NCBI GenBank assembly: GCA_021828195.1
Contig: JAKASQ010000002.1
Location: 378,609-442,608 of the forward strand
DNA: 64,000 nucleotides
DNA from: Thermoplasmata archaeon
Lineage (GTDB): Archaea; Thermoplasmatota; Thermoplasmata; Lutacidiplasmatales; UBA184
Reading direction: 5' to 3'
Part shown: positions 51,520 through 57,892 of the stretch, piece after piece
Position numbering within the stretch: position 1 is the stretch's first letter
Layout of the letters: each line of letters opens with the position of its first letter
The notes under the pieces: model-generated
Seen by the model: the letters and a program-made list of their open reading frames with translations, nothing else
What the model was told of the DNA's origin: nothing
Databases searched by the model: none
Position numbers and translations under genes: made by a program

Positions 51520-51775
51520 GCGGCGTGACATCCTCCCACGAACACTTGTTCGGTGGAGGAGGTCGCCGCATGGCTCAGTTCGAGCCCGACGGGTCAATCA
51601 CGGGACCCCGGCTGGCGGGGTCCCAGAGCAGACGTGGGTTAGAGTCGGGGCACGCAGATCCGGATGAGTTCCCCGTCAGCCGGTGCCGGAGTGCGGGAAT
51701 CCGCAGTCGATCGACCCTTCAGGCAGGCGGTCCCTTCGGGTGGGGGGACCGCCACCGTTCACCCTTCGCCGGGTG
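51520..51775 (+). ncRNA. Candidate structured noncoding RNA or mobile-element end
   Basis: Right after the AmrS stop, four strong hairpins follow in series. The first (51520-51569) has broken arms of GCGGC, GAC, TCCTCC and GAACA with matching complements. The second is GGGACCCC/GGGGTCCC (51602-51624), the third GGCGGTCCC/GGGACCGCC (51726-51753), the fourth CACCC/GGGTG (51760-51775). No reading frame there looks coding. It does not show the RNase P RNA or SRP RNA consensus blocks. It resembles the ends of IS200/IS605-IS607-type elements in style only. Confidence 0.4.
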
Positions 51776-51810
51776 GGAAGTTCTCAAGAATAGCCCCGTC
51801 TACTTTCTCG

Positions 51811-52041
51811 ATGATGAACCGTTTCGACCTAGCGTATTGGGAAGGGGCGCGGGAAGCGGCGCTCGCGATGTACGAGTACGTCCATGACCGTTTGGACGTC
51901 CCGGAGGACGTGCGTGCGTACGCCGTCCGGATTCTTCGAGAATCCGCGGAGAGGAAGAACAAGACGTTCCGGGAGGAGCTGCGCCTGCCGCTTCCCTCGA
52001 TCGGCTCCGGCTCGGTCGGGCGCCGGGGCGAATCGGGGTAA
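51811..52041 (+). CDS. Small helical protein of unknown function
   Basis: 76 residues from an ATGATG start, just after the structured noncoding segment. Mostly amphipathic helix (FDLAYWEGAREAALAMYEYV ... VRAYAVRILRESAER) ending in a Gly/Ser/Arg tail. No family recognised. The longer open frame upstream (from about 51664) translates the hairpins and is not credible. It may belong to a mobile or regulatory element with the ribbon-helix-helix gene that follows on the other strand. Confidence 0.5.
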   Translation: MMNRFDLAYWEGAREAALAMYEYVHDRLDVPEDVRAYAVRILRESAERKNKTFREELRLPLPSIGSGSVGRRGESG

Positions 52042-52069
52042 ACGCGCAGCTTAACGGAAATCGCTCGGC

Positions 52070-52291
52070 TCAGCGAACCCGCGCCCGGTCCTTCGCGGGA
52101 GGGGTCCACATCGGGTGCTCCTTTCGCCAGCGCTCGATCTTTTCTTTGACCGCCTCCCGGACAAACTCGACGCGATCGAACCAGTGACGGTCGCTTTCGA
52201 TGATGGCGACCATCTCCTCGTAGACCCCGTCGGGTAGGGTGATTCCTACCTTCTGGTAGCCGACCTGCGACCGTTTGGAACCCCGGGTCAT
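52070..52291 (-). CDS. Ribbon-helix-helix (CopG-like) DNA-binding protein
   Basis: 73 residues. YQKVGITLPDGVYEEMVAIIE gives the RHH strand and first helix, and RVEFVREAVKEKIERW the second helix with the usual hydrophobic spacing. TATA-like CTATTTAG and TTTTATGG (about 52313-52325) precede it by roughly 22-35 nt. Such proteins repress toxin-antitoxin operons or mobile elements; no toxin partner is obvious. Confidence 0.72.
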   Translation of the reverse strand: MTRGSKRSQVGYQKVGITLPDGVYEEMVAIIESDRHWFDRVEFVREAVKEKIERWRKEHPMWTPPAKDRARVR

Positions 52292-52487
52292 CTTTGACCA
52301 GAGGCCATGTTCCCATAAAATCTAAATAGGAGAGGCCCTATAGCGCGCCCTGAGACGCTATGGAGAGTTATAGCACGACGCCATCTTCACTTCGCTCCGC
52401 GGAGAGGCTCGGCCTCCCTGGCTCGCGGGAGCGGTCCGGTGATCAGAGTTCTCCCAAAGGGGAAGAACGCAAGGAAGGAGGAATCAC

Positions 52488-53621
52488 ATGAAAGGGAACT
52501 CGAGAGCCAAGTCGATGCTGACGAAGACCGTGCCGGTGTGGATGGTGGCCCTGATCATGGTGGGCTCCGTGGGGGTGTCAATCGTGGCGGCCGCGTCGAT
52601 CAGCGTCATCGCGCAGAACAGCGCACAACAGCGGGCCGTGATCGTGACCGCGCAGAACTTGAACGACGTGAGCTTCACCGAGCTCAATCTCGTCTCCGAG
52701 CCGTATACCGCCGCGCCCCAAGTGAGCAGCGCAACGAGTCCGACCATCCTCACGGGGAATGATCAGAACGTCATCGTCGCCGGCCCAGGTGGGCAGGGAT
52801 ACGTCCAGGGAGACGTCGCCGTGCAACTTGGGTTCAACTACTCGGCCAACCCCGACGCGGTGATCGAGGTCACCGCTCAGTATCTGTACAGTAGTCCGGG
52901 CTCTGAAGTCTGGCAGGCGACCACCTACGTCGAGCTGGCCAGCGGAATGGCCCCGACGAACTTCACCGTGAGCGTCGACCTGGGTCTCGCCTATGTCCTG
53001 AGCACGACCGACATCACCATGAAGGCGCTCCCGTACATGGACCCCCTGCCGGGCACCCCGCTGATTTCGGCACCCCTGCCGGCCCCCGGCTCCACGGTGG
53101 TGGTGGACCCCGTGGCGTACGTCACGAACGACGTCGATAGCGGCTACTTCGCCTACTGGGCGATCGACAACTACACGCTGTCTTTCGAGATGTGGAAGGA
53201 GCCGAACGGGACGTACTTCTACGTGGAGACGTACGTGGGAACCGCCACGACCTATGGCGGGATCGTGAGTCCGGGAGCCGCGAAGTTGCAGGCAGGCACT
53301 GTGGCGACTGCCTATGTCGCCTACTTCTCCGGGTACGCCTCGGGATGGGTGACCGGGACGTTTTCTCCCAGCGTCGCCACGAACGGGTTCCTGGGCATCT
53401 ATGATTTCGGTGGTTCCGTGAGCAACCTTGGCACGTCGACCATGTCGTACAGCGGCAGTCCGCCATCGAACCTTGTGACGTGGGTCGATCTCTACTTTTC
53501 CGGGCCTCCCACGCCAGCCGGCGGCTCGTTCGCTCTGGCGTACTTCTACCAGGGGCAGGTCTGGGTGGATGCCAACAACGTGCCCGGCCCCTCCAGCGGG
53601 AACATTCTCATCGTGAGTTGA
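52488..53621 (+). CDS. Secreted/anchored protein with C-terminal WAIDNYTL-type domain
   Basis: 377 residues from an ATG after a strong AAGGAGGA ribosome site (52472-52482). One N-terminal membrane helix (about 19-42), a beta-rich middle region (about 55-180), then a domain (about 205-377) matching the two repeats of the protein at 40870: NDVDSGYFAYWAIDNYTLSF, WKEPNGTYFYVETYVGTAT, GGIVSPGA and VWVDANNVPGPSSG. Probably extracellular and glycosylated. It is the second member of an apparently undescribed domain family in this window. Confidence 0.8.
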   Translation: MKGNSRAKSMLTKTVPVWMVALIMVGSVGVSIVAAASISVIAQNSAQQRAVIVTAQNLNDVSFTELNLVSEPYTAAPQVSSATSPTILTGNDQNVIVAGPGGQGYVQGDVAVQLGFNYSANPDAVIEVTAQYLYSSPGSEVWQATTYVELASGMAPTNFTVSVDLGLAYVLSTTDITMKALPYMDPLPGTPLISAPLPAPGSTVVVDPVAYVTNDVDSGYFAYWAIDNYTLSFEMWKEPNGTYFYVETYVGTATTYGGIVSPGAAKLQAGTVATAYVAYFSGYASGWVTGTFSPSVATNGFLGIYDFGGSVSNLGTSTMSYSGSPPSNLVTWVDLYFSGPPTPAGGSFALAYFYQGQVWVDANNVPGPSSGNILIVS

Positions 53622-53700
53622 GCCTCTCGCTCGAAGTCAGTTCGGGGAACTCCGCCGGATGGGTCAAGGTCGGGACCGAGGGATCGTACTCGAAACCCTC

Positions 53701-54111
53701 CTAGGAGAACTGCTCGATGGCTCCCGGCCGCGTCAACACGAGCCGCTCCGGGAGCATGCCATCGGCCTTGATGCGTAGCATCAGGAACGATCCGAAGGAG
53801 AACTCCGCGGCCGCGTCCCCGCCTCGGATCCCGTAGCTGACCTAGTCGGAGAACTCCACGAACAGACGGCCGGGTCCGCGTCGCCGCATGATCTCGAGGA
53901 ACTGGGCGAGCGGCTCCGGCTCCTGTCGTTGGAGCTCCTCCACCACGTCCCGCAGCCCGCGCACGTCGTTCGCGCCGAGGGAGGAGGCATCGGGCACGAC
54001 CGGCACCCGATCAAATCGTTGGCGAAGTGACGATTCGGTGTTTCCCGTCACCTGGGAAGCAGCTGTGAAAACTCCTTCTCGCTCGCCTCCAAGGAGCCTT
54101 CCTCCGCCCAC
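53701..54111 (-). pseudogene. Decayed gene interrupted by TAG
   Basis: On the minus strand a coding-like frame VRGLRDVVEELQRQEPEPLAQFLEIM ... GRLFVEFSD meets TAG at 53844-53842 and then continues in the same frame (VSYGIRGGDAAAEFSFGSFL ... RPGAIEQFS) to 53701. Helical and strand-like patterning is kept on both sides. No homolog recognised. TAG is an ordinary stop codon elsewhere in this window, so decay is more likely than readthrough. The first 30 or so codons of the frame look noncoding. Confidence 0.4.
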
Positions 54112-54254
54112 AAGCCCCGTCGGACGCAGTCAGCGGCGTGTCGAGGTTTCGAGCGGCGAACGGACTCCCGAGACTCCTCCTCGTTCATCGGTTCGAGGTG
54201 GACCTTCAGCGGGGTTTACGCGCTCATCGCGGTCAGTTCATCGAACGCGCGGTC

Positions 54255-54305
54255 CCTTCTTGAAGTTCGCGCGGAACGCGGCCCCCCGCGCGAACTTCAA
54301 GAGGG
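54255..54305. repeat. Long perfect inverted repeat
   Basis: CTTGAAGTTCGCGCGG (54259-54274) and its exact complement (54286-54301) are separated by 11 nt. Pairing extends a few more bases outward with one wobble. It could be a transcription terminator for the minus-strand CARF gene or a relic of a mobile element. Confidence 0.75.
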
Positions 54306-54352
54306 CACGGCCCACCTCGCGCCTCGCATCGGCGCTCGGCGGGCCTCCGCGC

Positions 54353-54430
54353 TCACTCCGTGTCGATGAGCGCGATGAGCGCTCCAAGCGTCTCGACGGC
54401 ACGAACGCGGAATCCCAATCGGTCAGACAT
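54353..54430 (-). CDS. Possible 25-residue ORF coupled to the CARF gene
   Basis: Its ATG overlaps the CARF stop codon, and it encodes 25 residues (VRAVETLGALIALIDTE at the C-terminus), one amphipathic helix. It is followed after about 50 nt by the long inverted repeat. It may be chance; the overlap and helical pattern are the only support. Confidence 0.25.
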   Translation of the reverse strand: MSDRLGFRVRAVETLGALIALIDTE

Positions 54431-55220
54431 TGAGCAGTTCGAGGGCGGGTCGCGGACACGTCACGTGGCGGAACATTCTCTCTCCGCCACGACCCGTCTC
54501 GGTCGGACGTATCAGCATCCGTCTGCCACTCCCAGTGATCTCGATGAACCCCCAATCTGCCAATCGACGGAGGACGACGTCGGCCTGGGCGTGCAGAGCC
54601 TGTGGAGTGACGTGGGACTTCGTTCTCGGGTAGATCGTCTCAGCCGTTCGCATGTGAATCATGAGCTCTCGCTTAGACACTGGCCGTGATCTCTCGACCA
54701 AGAATCTCAAGGTTTCGACCGAGCCGGGTTCGAGAGAAGGTGCCTCGAACGTCGGTATGAAGACGGGCAACCCTTCAACGGGAGGGTTCCTCCCGTCCGT
54801 GACCGGCCCGTCTACGTATGCGACAGGTTGGTAGTACGGCCGAACCTGCCAGAACATCGACGCAATCGTGCCTGCGATACAGGCGGTCTTCGCGCCGGTC
54901 GAGACGTTGAAGAAGTAGTCGTGTTGAGCCGCTGCGGTCACAATCCCTCCGACTTCGTCCACCACCGACGGGGGATCCCAGATATCGCACCGGACGACGT
55001 GATGCCGGATGCGCGCCGCATCCAGTCGCCGGATTACTCGCTCGAGGGCGGAGCCGGCCTTTTCGGTCCGGTCCGTTGTTAGGAGAAGCACTACGTCGGC
55101 TCTCAGGCTCTTTGCCGGAGTAGTTACGCGCTGGACCTCGAACCCTATCGGCGCGAAGTGAACACGGAGCCGGACCCGCGCCTCGACCTGGTCGCTTCTC
55201 TTTCGAGTAGATGTAAGCAT
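54423..55220 (-). CDS. CARF-like (HFX_2341/DUF6293-type) winged-helix regulator
   Basis: 265 residues. The N-terminal Rossmann-like domain (about 18-150) opens VHFAPIGFEVQRVTTPAKSL, has VVLLLTTDR and the nucleotide-pocket motif FFNVSTGAKTACIAGTIASMF. A winged-helix domain (about 170-250; LRFLVERSRPVSKRELM ... DVVLRRLADWGFIEITGSG) follows. Such proteins sense cyclic oligoadenylates or related nucleotides and regulate transcription. No CRISPR array or cas gene is nearby. TATA-like GGTTAAGTATT (about 55243-55253) lies 23-33 nt upstream, so leaderless. Confidence 0.8.
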   Translation of the reverse strand: MLTSTRKRSDQVEARVRLRVHFAPIGFEVQRVTTPAKSLRADVVLLLTTDRTEKAGSALERVIRRLDAARIRHHVVRCDIWDPPSVVDEVGGIVTAAAQHDYFFNVSTGAKTACIAGTIASMFWQVRPYYQPVAYVDGPVTDGRNPPVEGLPVFIPTFEAPSLEPGSVETLRFLVERSRPVSKRELMIHMRTAETIYPRTKSHVTPQALHAQADVVLRRLADWGFIEITGSGRRMLIRPTETGRGGERMFRHVTCPRPALELLNV

Positions 55221-55333
55221 GTTCAGTATAGTAAGCCGAATGAATACTTAACCCGGATTCGCTTGAACCGTGATCGGAGCCGGCCCAAGAATCCGACCGC
55301 GGCTGCGCCTCCAGAATCCCCGGTTGAGCAGCG

Positions 55334-55931
55334 ATGGACATACCGTATCGATCGGCACGTTCCTCGGTCTCCTTCGCCTCCCTCTGGCTCAGCCGCTGGG
55401 CCCTGAATTACAACTAGGCGGTCACCGGTGCCATCCTTCCGGCCCTAGTCGTCGGCCTTCCTGCCTCGGCGTGGCAAATTGCGATCATAGTCGTTGCCAC
55501 GCCCATCGGCCAGGGAGTCACGGAGATTCCCGGCGGGTATCTTGGGTGGCGAGCTGGCCACACGAACCGGTAGACTCCGTACAATCCTCGTGATGTCGGC
55601 TTCAACGATGGCTGCGGTCGCGTTGCTTATTCCCGTTGTCGACCTCGGCCCACTCGGCGGGATCATCCTCTTGTTCGGGGCGGCGGATGGCGTTGCATTC
55701 GCCGTACTGTATGCGATCCCCGTGGGCATCCCCGAGATTCCGGTCCAGGGCCTGCCTCTAGCCATCGGGACAATCGATTCAGTTCGGACCTTGGTCGGAA
55801 GCGGTATCGCTCTTGGTTTTGGATTGATCGTGGGGCTTTCCGGATTCGGAGTCGCCTGGGCCACCATCGGTGTGGTCGCGGCAGTTCCACTTCTCCTGCT
55901 GGCATGGGTCCACGCGCGCCGAAGTTTCTGA
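55334..55931 (+). pseudogene. Major-facilitator transporter remnant (TAG plus frameshift)
   Basis: From an ATG at 55334 the frame reads SFASLWLSRWALNYN, then TAG (55415-55417), then AVTGAILPALVVGLPASAWQIAIIVVATPIGQ in the same frame. Near 55530 a frameshift is needed to continue into GELATRTGRLRTILVMSAST, which runs through four to five membrane helices to 55931. This is an MFS-like protein missing its middle. Two independent lesions make it a pseudogene. Confidence 0.75.
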
Positions 55932-55988
55932 TCCTGGTCGCTCCGCCTCTTCGATCCTAACTCGTTGGCTTCGCGACGGATCATCTGG

Positions 55989-56108
55989 CTAGTGACGTCT
56001 CGCGATTCGGTACTCTTCGGGGAGACGCAGGAGACCGTACCCGACCAGTCCCACGCCAATCAGTAGGCCCCGAAGGAGGACTCCCAGAACCGCGCTCCCG
56101 AACACCAC
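55989..56108 (-). CDS. Possible small one-helix membrane protein
   Basis: A 39-residue frame from a GTG, hydrophobic (VVFGSAVLGVLLRGLLIGVG...) with a basic end EEYRIARRH. It sits just downstream of tRNA-Leu on the same strand and ends in TAG. No promoter of its own is seen; it would rely on tRNA read-through. Could be chance. Confidence 0.25.
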   Translation of the reverse strand: MVFGSAVLGVLLRGLLIGVGLVGYGLLRLPEEYRIARRH

Positions 56109-56129
56109 CGTGATGCCGGCAAGGACGAA

Positions 56130-56212
56130 TGCCGGGGCCAGGATTTGAACCTGGGTACTCCTACGAGAGCAGATCTTGAGTCTGCCGCCTTTGGCCGCTC
56201 GGCTACCCCGGC
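56130..56212 (-). tRNA. tRNA-Leu (anticodon CAA)
   Basis: Minus strand. Acceptor GCCGGGG/CCCCGGC, discriminator A (56130). Anticodon stem GCAGA/TCTGC with loop CTCAAGA, anticodon CAA. A long variable arm marks class II, and the T-loop reads TTCAAAT. 83 nt, no intron, no encoded CCA. It forms the right edge of the accessory stretch 51.5-56.1 kb. Confidence 0.94.
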
Positions 56213-56240
56213 AGCTGCTGGGAGACCAGCGCTAGGGGGT

Positions 56241-56714
56241 TTATTCTTGTTCCGACTCCTCTTCCGGGGACTCGCTTTCCTCCGCCGTGTCGAAGAGGGC
56301 GACCTCGGCCCCCTGCTCGCGCATCGTTCCCGGAGGGGCTCCCTCCGTCGCCCGAGACGCGAGGGTCCGCGGGGCGCGTATCCGGGTCCGCCGCTCCCGG
56401 CCGCAACGCAGGCAGGTTCGGACGCGTCGACCGGATCGGAGGCGGGTACGCACCGTTCGACCTTCGATCCAATAGGCTGAACACCCGCGGCAGTACAGCT
56501 CCCGTTGCTCGGGGAGGAGGCGGACGTTGTACCGGGCCCCGACCTGGCGGGCCAGATGGACGTACCGATCGCTCAGCTCCGGGTGTCCCACGAGGGCCTC
56601 GCGCTCGGCGAGGCCGAAGAGATCTCGCACGCGCTCTAGGGCAATGCGCACCATCGCGCCGGTCCGGCGGCCCCTGCGGCCCGCGCGACGGACGGTCACT
56701 GGGGACTCTGGCAT
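56241..56714 (-). CDS. rnp4: RNase P protein component 4 (Rpp21/Rpr2)
   Basis: 157 residues from the ATG at 56714. Helices MVRIALERVRDLFGLAE and DRYVHLARQVGARYNVRL precede a zinc ribbon YCRGCSAYW...CLRCGRERR. These are the Rpr2 features. It works with RNase P RNA in 5' tRNA maturation. An acidic tail (ESESPEEESEQE) from about residue 135 is an extension. The start overlaps the preceding zinc-ribbon gene by 19 nt. Confidence 0.88.
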   Translation of the reverse strand: MPESPVTVRRAGRRGRRTGAMVRIALERVRDLFGLAEREALVGHPELSDRYVHLARQVGARYNVRLLPEQRELYCRGCSAYWIEGRTVRTRLRSGRRVRTCLRCGRERRTRIRAPRTLASRATEGAPPGTMREQGAEVALFDTAEESESPEEESEQE

Positions 56715-57019
56715 ACGGGACAGTAGACCGCGGCTGGCGAGATCCGGGTCTGGCAGTGGATGCACAGTTTGCCGGGGGAGGTGGTCGCCGTAGGTCCGGC
56801 GACCCACACCGGAGCGGGCGTGGGAACCGGCGAGGAAGGCATTGGCATCGGAACGAACCGGGGGGCCGGGGGCGGGGACGACGGTGGGACCTGGGGGGCT
56901 AGGCGTGGGGCGGTCATTCCTCCCACCGAACGTTCCTCCTGCGGCAGGGTCCAGCCACACTTCGTGCAGAACAGCGCGCCTTCGTCGGCGAGCGTCCCGC
57001 AATGCAGGCAGACCGGCAT
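56696..57019 (-). CDS. Double zinc-ribbon protein with Pro-rich linker
   Basis: 107 residues. The N-terminal ribbon CLHCGTLADEGALFCTKCG and C-terminal CIHCQTRISPAAVYCPVC are joined by a Pro/Met/Val-rich linker of about 60 residues. Soluble. It heads the rnp4 transcript with a TATA box about 24 nt upstream, so the message is leaderless. Function unknown. Confidence 0.78.
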   Translation of the reverse strand: MPVCLHCGTLADEGALFCTKCGWTLPQEERSVGGMTAPRLAPQVPPSSPPPAPRFVPMPMPSSPVPTPAPVWVAGPTATTSPGKLCIHCQTRISPAAVYCPVCQSPQ

Positions 57020-57031
57020 CGCCTCGGCAAA

Positions 57032-57048
57032 GTATATGCCGTATATCA
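57032..57048. promoter_or_regulatory. Bidirectional promoter region with two TATA boxes
   Basis: GTATATGC (57032-57039) and GTATATCA (57041-57048). The second suits the + strand GTG at 57076 (28-35 nt). Read on the other strand, they suit the minus-strand ATG at 57019. Confidence 0.65.
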
Positions 57049-57075
57049 CCGTCAGGGAGCCCGTTGGCTCGGTGT

Positions 57076-57879
57076 GTGGCGCTCGTAACCCGGGATCCCG
57101 CGCTCTACGCGGAGATGGCGGGTACGTTACGCGAGCGCGGTCTCCCTTCAATCAGCCTGCTCCCGGGGCAACGCATCCCCGAACGCGTCGCGGTCGTTCT
57201 GACGACGCCCGCGGAAGCCGCCGAGATTTCGCACTCCCACATCCTCGCGGTGGCCGAAGACGGCGACCGCCCGTCGTTCTGGGCTGCGGTCCTTTACGCC
57301 CTGCGGACCCATGATGCTCGCGGGGGCCTCATCGTGGGAATCGATCCCGGCCCGCGACCCGGCTACGCCATTCTGTCCGGTGGGACCTGCATCGGGGAAG
57401 GCGTGCTGGAGACGCCGGGCGAGGGGGCGCAGTTCGCGAACCACTTGCGTCGCCGCTTCACCTCCCGCCCGATCCTGTTCCGTGTCGGAAGCGGGGACCC
57501 ACCCTCACGCAACCGTCTCGTCAACGACCTCCTCGCGTCGGCCCGGACGGTAGAGCTGGTGGACGAGCAGGGCACCACTCCGCGCGGCTCACGGCGACCG
57601 CGCGACATGGTGGCGGCGCGTCGGATCGCACAGACCCCGGGTCGACCCATCCGGGGGCGTCTGACGCTGCGCCCGACCGCGGGGGCGATCGCGGACGTTC
57701 AGCGGCTCAGCCGCATCGGCAGCGACGGGCGGGTCACCATCCCCCGGACCGCTGCGCATCGCGTACTCTGCGGCGAGCTCACGCTCACGCAGGCAGTCGC
57801 GGACGCGCTCGGCGACCGTGCGACGCCGGCAATCGTGAGCGATCACGACCGCACTTCCTCGGTCCACGAACCGCTTTAA
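57076..57879 (+). CDS. RuvC-like RNase H-fold protein of unknown function
   Basis: 267 residues from the GTG at 57076 (a TTG at 57064 is also possible). After an N-terminal segment (about 1-75), the central domain opens GLIVGIDPGPRPGYAILSGGT, the first Asp-bearing strand of RuvC/YqgF-type folds; a later VELVDEQGTTPRGSRRPRDMVAARRIA supplies Asp/Glu and basic residues. It could be a resolvase-like nuclease or a nuclease-dead relative. It lies 13 nt upstream of gltX. Confidence 0.6.
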   Translation: MALVTRDPALYAEMAGTLRERGLPSISLLPGQRIPERVAVVLTTPAEAAEISHSHILAVAEDGDRPSFWAAVLYALRTHDARGGLIVGIDPGPRPGYAILSGGTCIGEGVLETPGEGAQFANHLRRRFTSRPILFRVGSGDPPSRNRLVNDLLASARTVELVDEQGTTPRGSRRPRDMVAARRIAQTPGRPIRGRLTLRPTAGAIADVQRLSRIGSDGRVTIPRTAAHRVLCGELTLTQAVADALGDRATPAIVSDHDRTSSVHEPL

Positions 57880-57892
57880 CGGCGTAGAGCTC

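Larger units (their letters stand above)
53622..54352. other. Mostly noncoding accessory stretch
   Basis: Apart from the pseudogene at 53701-54111 and the inverted repeat at 54255-54305, no gene is supported. Frames are short and change often. Base composition is less GC-skewed at third positions than in neighbouring genes. Confidence 0.5.

Noticed and set aside
51520..51775. RNase P RNA or SRP RNA for the structured segment
   Set aside because: Conserved blocks such as GAGGAAAGTCC of RNase P RNA and the SRP helix 8 loop are absent.
53842..55417. Pyrrolysine or amber readthrough at the two in-frame TAG codons
   Set aside because: TAG ends many normal genes in the window, no pyl genes are seen, and one of the two frames also has a frameshift.
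51520..56130. CRISPR array near the CARF gene
   Set aside because: No regularly spaced direct repeats of 24-40 nt were found on reading the region.
56842..57075. Longer N-terminus for the RuvC-like protein, as the frame is open upstream
   Set aside because: It would run through the bidirectional promoter and the double zinc-ribbon gene on the other strand, and the added residues are low complexity.
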